Part shown: positions 53,238-64,000 of the stretch, in pieces
Layout of the letters: each line of letters opens with the position of its first letter
Position numbering within the stretch: the first letter of the stretch is position 1
Assembly: GCA_018907035.1 (NCBI GenBank)
Contig: JACCIC010000188.1
Location: 337,501 to 401,500, forward strand
Source of the DNA: Sycobia sp. Sy_11
Taxonomy: Eukaryota; Arthropoda; Insecta; Hymenoptera; Epichrysomallidae
Direction: 5' to 3'
DNA: 64,000 bases
Notes under the pieces: generated by a model
Seen by the model: the letters and a program-made list of their open reading frames with translations, nothing else
Told to the model about the DNA's origin: nothing
The model's database searches: none
Program-made: the position numbers and the translations under genes

Positions 53238-54779
53238 CTTCCACACTACTACTAGAATTTCATTTTTCTTTTATACAATAATTTCTTATTGATCCCCACT
53301 CACCACCGATACTTAAATAAGCACACCGCAATTTGAAATTCTCAAAAGAAAAACTAAGAGAGAATCGCACAAAAGAAAAGAACTTTAATTTCTTCTACTC
53401 TCCACAAGAGCTAGAAATCAACTACTCTCTCTACAAAATTAACATCCCCTCTTCCATCAAATACCATCAATTTATTATTTCTTGGCGGGCACCAATTACC
53501 TTATTTAATTCATTAAACATTCTAATTTATTATTTTACCAAACAGGTATTGGTTCCCACCTTTACTACTTAAGTCTTCATCCGCTTCCGCTTCCTTTCTA
53601 TAACTCCTGATTGGAGCAATTAATCTGCGCTTTCAATTATTCATTTGAATTTTGCGCGCGAATGTACTTAATTCATTTGAAGTCGGTAAGAAGGGTCTCC
53701 ACTACTATCGGCCATCTACCGGACGCGCAACGACATTCCTATACATCTTTTTTTTTCTTTCTTTAATGCCTGAAATGCATATTTTATGCATTCGTAACAT
53801 TCCGGTAGTCCTTTTTCCGTTCCGCTCTCCACCTCGCCGCCTATGTTAGCGAGCACTACTGCGCAACTCGCACATTATATCTGATTAGTATGTATGTCGT
53901 TTCATCGTGCATTTCTAGTATATCATCGGAAAGAAGTCTTGCACCTAACAACAACACTTCATATGAATGTTAACCTCAAATTGGTTTGATAACTTAATTT
54001 GTTTATTAGATTTTTAATAAAGTCATTTTATTTAAGTGTGTTTGATTTAACCATCTTTCTTTTTTTCAGATTATTTAGTAACTTGAATGACGTATCCCAT
54101 ACGTCACAAAATATATGTAAAACTATGAACGGTCTATGACATTTTTATATGACGTAGACAGCTTCGCCATATTTTACAATTTTCATCGTAATATCCTGGA
54201 ATTTCTCTAAAGAAGCCCTAAAATCCATTCGTGAGTTTAAAATAAAGATATTACATATTGAAATACAGTATGCGCCAGTATGTCATATATTATTATTGAT
54301 TTGAATCGAAGTCCTAGAAATTCAGTATGCACCATTGGAGAGATAGTATATGACTTCTTCTATTAAAACAATGAATTTTCATTAGAAGGCCATTTGTTTT
54401 TACTGCAACGAGAACTAATGTAAGTCTATTTTAGAATCTTAATCACTATAGTTAAATATAATGATCAGTCTCTATTGTATACTAAAGCTCTGTAATATAA
54501 TACGTACCGAGAATTAAAAACCAGAACCTATAAATCTTTTCTAATTTACTCAATTCTATAATTAATTTGGTGTATATTACTCATCTTATATGTTTTTATA
54601 TATGATTATTGCAGGTATCCGATGTCCTGTGAGTTACGTGACATAAAAATCATAAGTGGCTGGGTTTCCACCATTTTCAAACGACAAGTAAATTCTTTAA
54701 TAATTGGAATTTGACGTTTTAACATAATAAAAAAATTTTGATTATTTGGTAACTTAAGTGACGTATCCCATATGTCACA
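52702..54779 (-). repeat. 3' LTR of element C
   Basis: On the minus strand it begins TGTGACATATGGGATACGTC next to a purine tract and ends AATACTGTGTGACA. 52702-53080 matches 63624-64000. The start sequence is present twice, at 54779 and at about 54108 (TGTGACGTATGGGATACGTC), so the LTR is either about 2,078 bp with a 670 bp duplication or about 1.4 kb with an added segment. It contains (CT)n at 53212-53232 and a splice-donor-like GTAAGTG at 52988. Confidence 0.8.
52982..52999 (-). promoter_or_regulatory. Splice-donor-like site in 3' LTR of element C
   Basis: Minus strand reads ATGGCAGAATG|GTAAGTGT. The same site, ATGGCAGAGTG|GTAAGTTT, lies in the 5' LTR at 63905-63921. Conservation in two LTRs that differ elsewhere supports a functional donor. 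Confidence 0.5.
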
Positions 54780-54793
54780 ATCCCCCTCCCTAA
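54780..54793 (-). promoter_or_regulatory. Polypurine tract of element C
   Basis: Minus-strand AGGGAGGGGGAT directly precedes the LTR start TGTGAC. Confidence 0.75.
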
Positions 54794-55230
54794 ACTATGT
54801 CATCCACTATTTCCGTCACTCAACTAATTACTACTTACCGGCAACATTTTCTTTTTCTTCTTTACTTTTACTTCCTCATAGACAGGAGCTGATGGGGCTC
54901 CCGTGGTCTCCACTACACCATGGTGGCAGGCCTCCGTCACGGTCTCCACTACCTCAACCCCTCGGGAACGGAGTATTAATAAAATGGACAATGGGAGGGA
55001 AGGGAAGAAAGGAAACGGATTACAACTAGAAGATCAGAAGGATCGACTACTAGGACGCGGATACACTAATCGGTGATGAGGGGAATGCCAGCCTAGACTG
55101 GCCAACCTATTGTGGGGAGTCCCCACCAAACACACCTCTCACCACAATCCGCTGCAAGTCCAAGGGCAAGCCCCGGTTTCCCCTTAGGAGTTCTAGGACC
55201 TGACCCATGTCTCCGGTGACCATACGATCC

Positions 55231-56418
55231 TCAGTGATTCTGAGACCTGTGGGTCGTGTCTCTGCAGTGAGACTCTTTCCCCCCAGATGTCCCAGAACTC
55301 ACAGGCATCTGACTAGGCTCACGCCTATTTTGATCACCTGCACCATGGGCCGAATCCCTACCCCGAAAAACCCCGAATCCATTACCAACGCCCTCCGCCA
55401 CGACCGCGGGACCACCAGAGTCAGTACATGCACGAAACCTCTCGAGATGCTCTCGGTGTCTCTCACTACACCGGGGACAATCCGTGAGGTTCACACCCCG
55501 CCTACCACAATTATAGCAAAACATATGTAGCGCCACCTTCCGGCAATCTCACCGCCGGTGACCACGCTTCCAACATACAAAACAAACCCCCGCCGGTGGG
55601 TCTAAGCCCGGCCGGGTAGGAATCCGGCGCAACCCCCCGAACATGGTACCGGTCTCCTTCACGGGCAGGCGTGTTAATTCATGCCAACCCCTGAAGGACT
55701 CCGATCCCTCAGACTGGAAACGACTATTCATTCCGGGAGACCCGCCTTGAGGGCTCATAGGGTGTGAACCCCTGGCTATTTCCGATGGGTTGGGGGCCCC
55801 CGACTGCGATTCAGACGTACGGACGACCCTCGCCGACACGGGTATGGGCCAAACCTTCGGTCTTGACGTCGGCGAACTCGGGGAGACAAAATCACCCGCC
55901 TCGAAATGCCTCCTCGGATTATACCGCTGGGCCTTCCTCCGCTGTCGGCGAGCGGCCGCCGCGGTCCTCTTCGCAGCAGGGGCCGAGCTCCAATCATTGT
56001 CGGCCCCATATATCTCCCCACCTCCGGGTGGCCTAACGACCCCCGCAGGTAAGGCATGGGAACCCAGGGTTTGACCCCCCACGATAACCCCCATCGCCGA
56101 TGGCTTTCCCCCTTCGAAATTTACCGGATAGAAAATAGGTGGCCCGGAAGAGGCGGCCGACACCATGGGTTGAGGAGTCAATAGACTCTCAAATTCCATG
56201 ACTGCCTCCCTACTCTCTCGGGCCTCCCTATTCTCCTCCTCCACCACTCCTAATTTCTTCTCCGAATTGAGGGTCAGTGGCCGTAATATATCACGGTCTC
56301 CTAAAAAGGCCGTGATCTCTGCCACTGCCATCTCCTTCTCCATAGCCTTGGAGATCGTCTCCAAATCGCTGCTGCATTGGACAGCTCCGAAAACAAATTT
56401 AACACTTCGAGACGACAT
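55231..56418 (-). CDS. Zinc-knuckle ORF3 of element C, downstream of integrase
   Basis: A frame of about 395 codons lies in the env position. It starts MSSRSVKFVFGAVQCSSDLE; the N-terminal 90 residues look helical and charged (EKEMAVAEITAFLGDRDIL), followed by a basic Arg-rich stretch (AARRQRRKAQRYNPRR) and a Pro/Ser-rich part. The end carries Gag-like knuckles: CFVCWKRGHRR...DC with an in-frame TGA at about 55549 inside the first knuckle, then CYNCGRRGVNLTDCPRCSER. The element's own Gag at 60000-60200 has a similar series ending CPNCLKYREQW, so ORF3 may derive from Gag. TTTTCTGTTTCCAG directly before the ATG looks like a splice acceptor. There is no signal peptide or membrane segment. Function unknown. 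Confidence 0.6.
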
Positions 56419-56450
56419 CTGGAAACAGAAAAAAAAATTTTAATAATTAA
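56419..56450 (-). promoter_or_regulatory. Splice-acceptor-like site before ORF3
   Basis: Minus strand: an AATTATTAA-type branch region, a T9 tract, CTGTTTCCAG and then ATG at 56418. With the donor in the 5' LTR (63910) it would make a spliced subgenomic mRNA for ORF3, as known for env of insect errantiviruses. Confidence 0.5.
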
Positions 56451-56589
56451 TAATCCGCCCTATCTTGATAACCTAACCACTTCCCTAACTCTAATCCTAT
56501 TAGTTATTCAGAGAGAGAGAGTCTATCAAAAAAAATTCCAATCTTAAGACATCCACCACCTATCAATGCCAAATATCAATCAACTACTT

Positions 56590-57410
56590 CCAACTCGTCG
56601 TGCAATAAATTGCTTTAATTCGGACACATGTACCTTGGCGATACGCCTGCCCAATTCAGCTAGAACATAAACTACCGGAGATAAGATTTAAATTATCTCA
56701 AAGGGGCCATCAAATTTTGCAGCGAGCTTGGCCGAAAACTTATGGGATGCATTCGATAAGGGATGAGTTCTCCTCATCACTTTATCCTCCACCTGAAATC
56801 TAAGGTCTCGTCGGCCTTTATTATATCTTTGCTGCTGTTTTCGTTTTTCTTCTTCGATAAAGGTCACCACTACATCCCGGAGGGCGTCAAGCCTTTTCAC
56901 TCTATCCGCCTAATCTTCTGGGTCTAACGCATCCACGGTTTTTACCTCTTCCATCTCTCGGCGAAGGCTTTTCACCGGTCGCGGGTATCGTCCATAGTTT
57001 AAGAACGCCGGTGATACCCTTGTAGTTCTTTGTACTCTCGTATTAACCGCGTACCGAAACTCATGGACATGTAAATCCCAATTCCAGTGACCCTCCTTCA
57101 CGAAAGTAGCAATCATCGTTTTCAATGTTCTATTACTATGCTCTACAGGATTAGCTTGTGGATGATACGGCGGGATAGTCACATACCGGACTCCGTATTC
57201 TTCTAGAGTAATTTTTAACCATTGATTCACAAATTCTTTTCCATTATCGGTTAACAAATAATTGGGCGTCTCTCACCTGAATAAAATCAATTCCTCGAAC
57301 GCTCTAGCTACTGCTTTCCCTTCGGCGGATCTGAGTGGCTTTACCTCAATCCACCTTATGAATAGATCCTGAAATACTAACAAATATTTAAACCTATTTT
57401 TACTTAGAGG
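56590..57410 (-). pseudogene. Integrase of element C (N-terminal part deleted)
   Basis: FKYLLVFQDLFIRWIEVKPL starts just after the deleted first catalytic Asp. LTDNGKEFVNQW holds the second Asp, and YHPQANPVEHSNRTLKTMI the third catalytic residue (Glu in VEHSNR). A frame change near 56905 leads to the tail: RRDLRFQVEDKVMRR and KFSAKLAAKFDGPFEI, then VHVSELKQF to about 56600. The HHCC zinc finger and about 60-100 residues are missing at 57400-57430, where TTTTTACTTAGAGG occurs twice in tandem, the likely deletion site. Confidence 0.85.
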
Positions 57411-57416
57411 AAATTT

Positions 57417-57953
57417 TTACTTAGAGGCAATGTGTTCCTTTGGAACTACCAGTTTCCACTGCTCCTCTCTAAATAAAATTGCATCCAGCAACGAGTCCTT
57501 TCTATAGCAATATATTTTCCCTTCCTCTACCTGCCAATTCGGATATTTATTGGGATATTCCTCTATCTCGTTCCTCCGTTGTATATACCATTCATCTTGA
57601 ATTTCTTCAAATGCTGCTATTTCGTCCTCTTCGAACATTCGAGATAAAGCATCTGGAACTTGGTGGTTAGCTCCCTTCCAATGTACTATCTCGAAATCCC
57701 ATGGCTGCATCTCCAATGCCCATCTGGCTAATCTACCGGATGGCTCCTTTAAATTACGCAACCATTTAAGAGCACTATGGTCGGTGATAGCTGTAAATCT
57801 ATATCCTTCAATATAAGGTCTCAACTTCTTAAGGAGAGCTAAACATTCTCTCTCACTCGTAGTATAATTCCTTTCCGCTTGTGTTAATACTCTACTGATA
57901 TATAGAATCGGGTGTTTCCCATCCTCTCGGTCCTGGGTGAGGACTGCTCCCAA
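57417..57953 (-). pseudogene. RNase H of element C
   Basis: A 178-codon frame: GAVLTQDREDGKHPILYISR, NYTTSERECLALLKKL, FTAITDHSALKWL (Asp of the active site) and HWKGANHQVPDALSRMF, then a spacer ending WKLVVPKEHIASK, the start of the integrase zinc finger. It is joined to the RT frame by a frameshift near 57960-58010, where the first RNase H Asp should lie. Confidence 0.88.
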
Positions 57954-58010
57954 TGCAAACCCACTACCATCGCATTACATGGTGAACGGCTTAAAAAAAT
58001 CCGATCTGAT

Positions 58011-59096
58011 TCATACAGGTGCCTTAGTCAAGGCCTCCTTCAATTCCACGAACGCTAACTGCTGCTCATCTCCCCAGACCCACGGTTGATCCTTTCTCAA
58101 TAATTTGACCAAAGGAATTTTTATTTCCGAGTCCTGGGGAATGAACCTCGAATACCACCCAATCATTCCTAAAAACCGTCTCAACTGCTTCACATTCTTC
58201 GGAGCTGAATATTCTATTACGGGATCTATTTTTTCTTTATCAGTCCGCAACCCTTCGTTATCCAGCACGAATCCGAGATATGTTACTCTCGAACACCCAA
58301 ACTCACATTTTTCTCTATTCACCACTAAATTAGCATCAACCACCTTCTGTAAAACTACTTTCAACCAATGCATGTGTTCTTCAAAAGTCTCAGTCGCCTC
58401 TATGATATCATCTAGATACGCAAAAATATAGGGTTCGAATTCCGGTCCAAATAATGCATCAATCAATCGTTGGAATGTCATTGGAACATTAGTCAGTCCA
58501 AACGGCATTCTCCTAAATTGCCATAATCCCGACCCTGGTAAAGCAAAGGCCGTATATTTCTTACTCCTTTCTTCCAAAGGTACCTGGAAATACGCCTGCT
58601 TTAAATCAATTTTGGACAAATAACGTGCTTTTCGTAATTTGTCCAATATGCCATCCATGTTCGGTAGGGGATATGCATCTTTTCTCGTGACCTGATTCAA
58701 GTCTCTATAATCTACACAAAAACGGTAACTACGATCAGTTTTTTTCACTAAAACTGAGGCGCTACTCCAACTACTCGCGAATCTTTCGATAATTCCTTTA
58801 TCAAACATTCTCCTCACTTCAACTTGCGCGGCTTGTAATACCACAGGCGATATTCGTCTAAATTTATGTTGGACTGGTGCAGCTCCTTGAACGTCTATAT
58901 GATGTTCGGTCAGTGTGGTCACCCCCAAATCATCAGAATTAGATGGAAGAATGGTCTTCACTAACTCATTAATTTTACTTCGCTGGCCCTCCGTAGGCTC
59001 GGTAATACTTGCACACTCCGCATAGATGACGCACCTGTGATCCTCGTCATTCCTGGAGAATTCTCTCCACTCCCCCTCCCAACGCGCCACAGGCAT
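58011..59096 (-). pseudogene. Reverse transcriptase of element C
   Basis: A long, well preserved RT frame: YRFCVDYRDLNQVTRKDAYP, LSKIDLKQAYFQVPLEER (first Asp), FRRMPFGLTNVPMTFQRLID, the catalytic YLDDII in IFAYLDDIIEATETF, then YLGFVLDNEGLRTDKEKI and LKQLRRFLGMIGWYSRF-type sequence. The RT alone looks functional; the polyprotein is broken on either side. The first 40 residues of this frame precede the RT proper. Confidence 0.9.
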
Positions 59097-59571
59097 CTGC
59101 CAAGGCGAGTATCAACATCAAATGCCCGACAAAAATCCATTCCCAAAATTACATCTTGGTCTAACTGCTTAACTCCCTTTACAGGTAACACCGCAGTAAA
59201 TCCATCTACGTCCAGAGAAAGGGTCAGAACCCCAAGTGCACGACTTACTTCACCGGTGGCGTTCTCACAGAAGATGTAGTCGGTAATAATCTTTCTTTCA
59301 ATTTATCCGCTACTTTAGCTCCGACCAATGATATCATCGCTCCTGGATCCAACAACGCCTGATAGCTTACCCCCGAAATGTCCATATTCATGAAATTTCT
59401 ATTTTCTACAGCAGCACCTGCCACTATTCTATTGTTCTTTATGGACTCTTTTCCTATTATCATTTCTTTGTCAACCACTACTTTCCCATCTATTCCAATA
59501 TTATTACTATTCAACAACAATCTCCCAGCTGCTTCGGACTCCTTCCGAATTGCCTGTTCTACCACCTTCAT
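58961..59571 (-). pseudogene. Aspartic protease of element C
   Basis: In 59571-59245 the active site reads YQALLDPGAMISLVGAKVAD. The usual D(T/S)G is DPG, a change that should impair catalysis. In 59191-58961, after a frameshift, VKQLDQDVILGMDFCRAFDV gives the second conserved block (ILGMDF). It lies between Gag and RT as expected. Confidence 0.82.
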
Positions 59572-62005
59572 TTGATTCTACTGAGTCACCAATTTTTCAA
59601 CCTCCTGTGGCGTATCTCTCAATCGAAGCACGTGTTCCGGGGTTTCCTCCTCTAACAACCCAGCTTCGTTTGGCAACTTTTTATCCGACGATTCTTTTTC
59701 GTCTAGATCGATTACCGGAATCCAGCTATCCGATCTCCGAATATCAGATGATCCATCTGCCGATAAATTCCGTTCCCGAATCCTTATCTCACCATCGCAA
59801 ACTTCCGAAGGTCGAGCTGGACTCCTTACCAAGTGGTCTTTCTCTACCCTATGCAATTGGGGTAGGGCATCAGTGCTCCTTTTATCGGTCCTTGGATTAC
59901 TCTTTTTATACCTCTCATTATTCTTTATCGTTCCTGTATCTATTCCTGGGATGGCAGGGAACGATTCTGACCCCCCTTCTGCTCGTTTCCCCACTGCTCT
60001 CGATATTTGAGACAATTGGGACAAATCTTAAATTCAAATACTATCTTACCACATACTTGACATTCCATCTGAGTTATTTTTCCATTTTCCGGACAATTTG
60101 GTGACAAATGTCCTTTTTTCCACACCGATAACAGATTCTATTAGGACACTCTCCCGCTCGATGCCCCACCACCTTGCAAAGAAAACATACCCCATAAAAA
60201 CTACTGTCCCCATTATACGGCCGTCCCGTTGGTCGATGACTTCTTTTCCAACCATTAAATTTTCGCTGGTATCGTTGAGAACTATAAGTTTTATTGGGAA
60301 TATAATCCGTACTTGACCTTATTTAATTAGCAACTATCTGTCCATTGGAGGAGGAATCGATTGTCGTCTTATCTGTATTAATATATTTAGAAACAAAACT
60401 CCGTCATTTCGGTTTTGACGAAATGAAGGCCCTGGATGAGGATCTCCTTTATCGGTGTGAATCACCGCTGGTATCACCTCTTATACCTCCACTGCCGAAA
60501 TAATTTTGTTTTTCGGATTAGATTTCTTTTTCTTATCTAATATTTCCTTTCTCTCCACTACACTAGTATTTTCACCAACTTCCGCTACCCTAGATATCTT
60601 TTTCTCCCCTTCTACCGGAGCAGGTGCAGCTCCCGGTATTCTCATCCTTTCAGGAGGAGATGGTGGAGTATATCTACTATTCAAATCTTTGACCTTTTCC
60701 CATTTCTGTCCATAATATTCCAAGTCCGCGAAAGAGTACACATTCCTTTCCCTGATATATATTTTATATTCGGGCAGCTAATTTCGATATGCAATCTTAA
60801 CTTGGTCTCGTTCCGATGGAGGCCTTAAAAACTACTTAAGAAATTTGCCATATTCTCGCCCCGTGCTTATGTTCTCTTTCGCAACTCATCAATTAAATCC
60901 TCCCGGTTATGTTTCCCAACAAACGGGGCACGAAAGGCTTTTTTAAACATTTTTCAGTCCGTCAATTCTTTTCTCCTTGCTCTATGCCAATTACTGGCCC
61001 TATCGGTGAATACACATGGAAGGGCGGTTAAAAAGTCCTAATCCGATACTTTACACTTCGACGACAATCCTCCAACCTGGCCAGAAATTCTTCTGGTCCT
61101 TCTCTGGATTCGCGGGTTACGAAGGAATTCATCAGACGACTACACGTGGCGTCCAAACGCTCATCTTCGATGGTATCCTCTGCCTCTGACTCATTTCTTA
61201 GCTCTTGATATTTTCCCTCATTAAACCCCAATTTGTGATTAATATTACCGGTTAAGCTAGATACTACAGACTCTTTATTCCTTGGATAACTGGCAGAGAG
61301 TCGTTCCTTCACCTGTATTGATTTCTTGGTATTCATTTCTGCCATTTTCCTATTTGTAAGCAGATTCATTTCGGGAATTACCCTCAAATTCGTTATCGAG
61401 GTGTACATTTCCCTCGACATCGTCAGAACAGCTCCAGACACTCGATCCTTCAACGAAATCATTTTTCTCGTCGTTTCTTCCAGAGGTTGAAATTTATATA
61501 TTGTAGACATAATTGGTCCCGACATTACCGTTGTAACAGTAAAAGTTGTCGAGGTCATTATTGTGAACACTACTACCGCTCGCGCTAACTCGTCCCTTCC
61601 CACACCGATCATCTCAGCTCCTCCGCCATTCGTCAATATATTGGCTTCTGGCACCAACTCGACCTCAGGCAGTGGAAGGTTTTCTTCTGAGCTGGCTGTT
61701 TGCAATACTGTCGTGGTGAAGGGAAGCTCATACCCTCTATTATCTACGTCTGGATTCCAAGGAATATGACTCCTCGATAATACCCGGCACAATTTATATC
61801 TCAATAATCTATCTTTCAGTGTCGCAATTTCTCCTTTCGTACTTAACGCGGCTATATCCAGTCTACGGAAGATCTCATCTGATAGTAAAGGTTCTATTTC
61901 CGCAGTTACTTCCCTAGCCCGACTTGACCGTTTCAATAAATTTTCTAAAAATTCTTCATATTCCATCATGTTCCTTTTATTTAATGTGCCGGATGTAATA
62001 TCCAT
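59571..62005 (-). pseudogene. Gag of element C
   Basis: The first frame (62005-61028) begins MDITSGTLNKRNMMEYEEFL with a helical N-terminus and ends EEFLARLEDCRRSVKYRI, a capsid motif of Gypsy Gags. The middle (60741-60481) is Pro/Lys-rich. Around 60030-60190 lie zinc knuckles: CFLCKVVGHRAGEC, CYRCGKK and, after a one-base shift in an A6 run, GHLSPNC, then CQVCGK...CPNC. A final part (60024-59578) is charged. Several frameshifts interrupt it (near 61030, 60750, 60260 and 60110). Confidence 0.78.
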
Positions 62006-62749
62006 CTTAGTCTTTACAAAACTAAATTAAAAAAAAATCCGTTCGAAGAAAGAAAAAAAAATTAAATAATTCTTTTTGTCTCTAATCTGAGTTCTCTTCT
62101 TAACACAGATTCGGATCAGTATTCAAAATTTAAAATTCCGAATGTACCCCACTATTTAAGAACATAGATGCCCTGACTCCTTATTATACCATATCAAATT
62201 TCACCAAATAAATTTAATTCAAATATCAAAAATATAATATTTAATAAATTAAATTTTTACCGTATATAGCTGGTGTCTATAAGTCTTCACTACTTTATCT
62301 AAATTTCCAATTTCATAATTCATTAACTTTACTTACAACAGAAACAAAATTTCAAAAGTCTATCAATTATATTAATAAGACCATAAACAAAATTTTTTTT
62401 TCAACATGAAGGTACAAACAAAAAAAAATTCAACCGATTTATCACGTTAATTCAACGTTCAAAATCCTAATTTAATAATTTAATTATAATTTAATAATAT
62501 TATTCTTGTGTACTCCTATCTATGAATTATTCAGACACCAGCTTCTTCTTTAGCATCTGAAAAGGATCTACTAAATTTCTCCACGACTACTTTCGTAAAT
62601 TTATAATTTATTTCTTAGTTAATAATTAACAACATTTCTAAAGTTTTAACTTTACAAATGAATGGTATTTAATAAAACAATCTATTAATGCAAAAAAATT
62701 TCAACTAGAATTATTTATTAAGCAACACTAAATTTAACAAAAATTTGGT

Positions 62750-62784
<35 letters not shown>

Positions 62785-63623
62785 AAAAAACTTTAACTTA
62801 TAATCGTTACTACTACAGGTCAGGGAATACACATATATATATGTGACTATGAATATCATCATTATTATATAGATATTTAAAAATTTAGATATAAATAATA
62901 TTATAATTATAGTTCAATAATAATATTATATTTCAAATAATAATATTCTATACTACGAAATATATATATAAATACGCCAGTCACTATAACTCTCTTACGA
63001 TGAATATAAATAGTGATTTTTGGTTTATCCAGAAAAATGTCCAGTCACCAAAATTTCATCACCACAACTTCGATCAGACGAGAGAATCACAAACAAAACC
63101 TCTATTAAAAACAATTTTTAATCCATTTCACCATCTGGTCAAATAAAAAAAATAATTTTTCCAATCATAAAAAAAAATCTGGTCAATAATAAAAAAAAAT
63201 AATATCTAGTCACTAATGAAGAGAAGAAGAAAAACCAACAAACATCTAATCACTCTAATGATAAATTTCTCATTGTCATCATCAAAAAAAAAAAAAAAAA
63301 TTTAAATAATAAAATAAAAATAAAAAAATAGTTGAATTAAATTTTAAAATAATTAATTAAATCTTTTTTTTTTTTGAATTTTAAAATTTAATATTTAAAA
63401 TCACCACACAACAAAATTTTTCCCGCTAAAGTTTCCGCGCCTAAATCCTTTTCGCGCCAAAATTTGTGTCGCAAAATTTTTCGCCAATCACCAATCCTCT
63501 TTATATATTCTACCCTTCAACCAGCACGAAAACAACGAAAAGAGAAAAAAAAATATATTTCCCAAATTTTCACTCAATCCAAAACTCGTGTTTGGTGAAA
63601 CTTCGCCACCAGGGATGCCGTTT
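62006..63623 (-). other. 5' leader of element C
   Basis: About 1.6 kb between LTR and gag without ORFs, very AT-rich, with a T28 run (62752-62779), an A tract near 63284-63300 and a palindromic GAATTTTAAAATT near 63375. A possible primer binding site TGGTGGCGAAGTTTCACC lies on the minus strand at about 63611-63594, 12 bases after the LTR end; the spacing is longer than usual. Confidence 0.5.
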
Positions 63624-64000
63624 TGTCACTCAGTATTTCGCGCACCAAATAGGAACGCCAATCCCGCACTACGTAATCAAATTTCTTTTTTCTTTCTTCA
63701 CCACTACTAATTCGTCGGTGTTATTCTAATTCAATAAAGGGGAATTCTTTCCAAGTCTGGAGTCGCAAGATTAACTCCGAAATTGAACGAAAATTTATCA
63801 CATTCCACGAAAAATTTATTTTAAGAAATTTCTATTTAATATAGGTCACTACTACTCTATAGGTAATTTTATAAAAAAAATTTAACTTTGATAAAATAAA
63901 AAAAACTTACCACTCTGCCATCCAACATAATTAATAATATAATAAATAATTAGTAATAATATCACCTCAATGAATATATATATTGATAATCGTCACATTA
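63624..64000 (-). repeat. 5' LTR of element C (truncated by window end)
   Basis: Aligns with 52702-53080: both start (plus strand) TGTCAC, then CAGTATT, followed by GAACGCCAATCCCGCACT, TCAATAAAGGGGAATTCTT and GGAGTCGCA. Divergence is visible (many substitutions and small indels), so the insertion is not very recent. It contains the donor-like site at 63905-63921. Confidence 0.88.

Larger units (their letters stand above)
52702..64000 (-). mobile_element. Ty3/Gypsy retrotransposon C (large, nearly complete)
   Basis: Minus strand, from the 5' LTR (63624 to beyond 64000) through leader, gag (about 59570-62005), protease, RT, RNase H, integrase (to about 56590), a third ORF with zinc knuckles (55231-56418), a purine tract and the 3' LTR (52702-54779). 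The first ~380 bp of both LTRs align, which proves they are a pair. At least 11.3 kb. Coding regions carry frameshifts and an integrase deletion. Confidence 0.9.

Noticed and set aside
55207..55530. Plus-strand 107-codon ORF opposite ORF3
   Set aside because: Antisense shadow of the zinc-knuckle ORF, which has the clear Cys/His motifs.

Overview
The window is an AT-rich eukaryotic (insect) chromosome segment that consists almost wholly of transposable elements. I found no convincing host gene, tRNA or rRNA gene. The mixture of element families (Ty3/Gypsy, Copia, Penelope-like, R1-type LINE, several mariner/Tc1 relatives, MULE-like and Polinton/Maverick relics, foldback elements, a tRNA-derived SINE), the dense (AT)n and (GA)n microsatellites and the mariner types fit an arthropod, probably a hymenopteran such as an ant or wasp. 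That placement is an inference from family content, not from a marker gene.

Layout. 1-7924: a Ty3/Gypsy element (A) on the minus strand, with a 5' LTR and primer binding site, gag, protease, RT, RNase H and integrase. An unusual leucine-rich-repeat-like ORF follows in the env position, and a 1.33 kb TIR element is nested inside gag. 8250-9815: an inverted-repeat element and a dispersed noncoding repeat. 9893-15041: a decayed minus-strand Copia element with an extra unidentified degraded ORF upstream of gag. 15431-18215: a Penelope-like element with two direct pseudo-LTRs, each carrying a hammerhead-ribozyme-like core and an intron-like segment; its ORF ends in an 85-nt A tract. 18745-26250: foldback/long-TIR repeats, microsatellites and other noncoding repeats. 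27100-30804: a Ty3/Gypsy element (B) with RT and integrase cores deleted and one complete LTR. 30890-32095: another copy of the dispersed repeat, carrying a SINE insertion. 34340-36240: a short tandem array and an IS630/Tc1/mariner-type transposase relic.

37456-38738 and 45900-47183 are two almost identical, full-length mariner elements in opposite orientation, each with an uninterrupted transposase. Between them lie an R1-like LINE 3' end, a decayed mariner of a different type, a Polinton/Maverick relic (major-capsid-like gene plus protein-primed family B DNA polymerase fragments) and a MULE-like transposase relic. 47195-50395 holds two arrays of degenerate ~60 bp units that reverse orientation midway, one of them inside longer inverted arms, as in Foldback transposons. 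50440-52300 is a second, 5'-truncated Penelope-like copy that retains its GIY-YIG end. 52702-64000 is a large minus-strand Ty3/Gypsy element (C) with both LTRs (the 5' one cut by the window edge), gag, pol and a third ORF with zinc knuckles downstream of integrase.

No operons or shared pathways exist here; the genes work together only within each element. The two mariner copies are the only coding units that look recently mobile. The most interesting observations are the Polinton relic, the LRR-like ORF in frame with an integrase tail, the zinc-knuckle ORF3 of element C with a candidate splice acceptor at its ATG and conserved donors in both LTRs, the Penelope ribozyme/intron modules, and the tandem-unit foldback elements.
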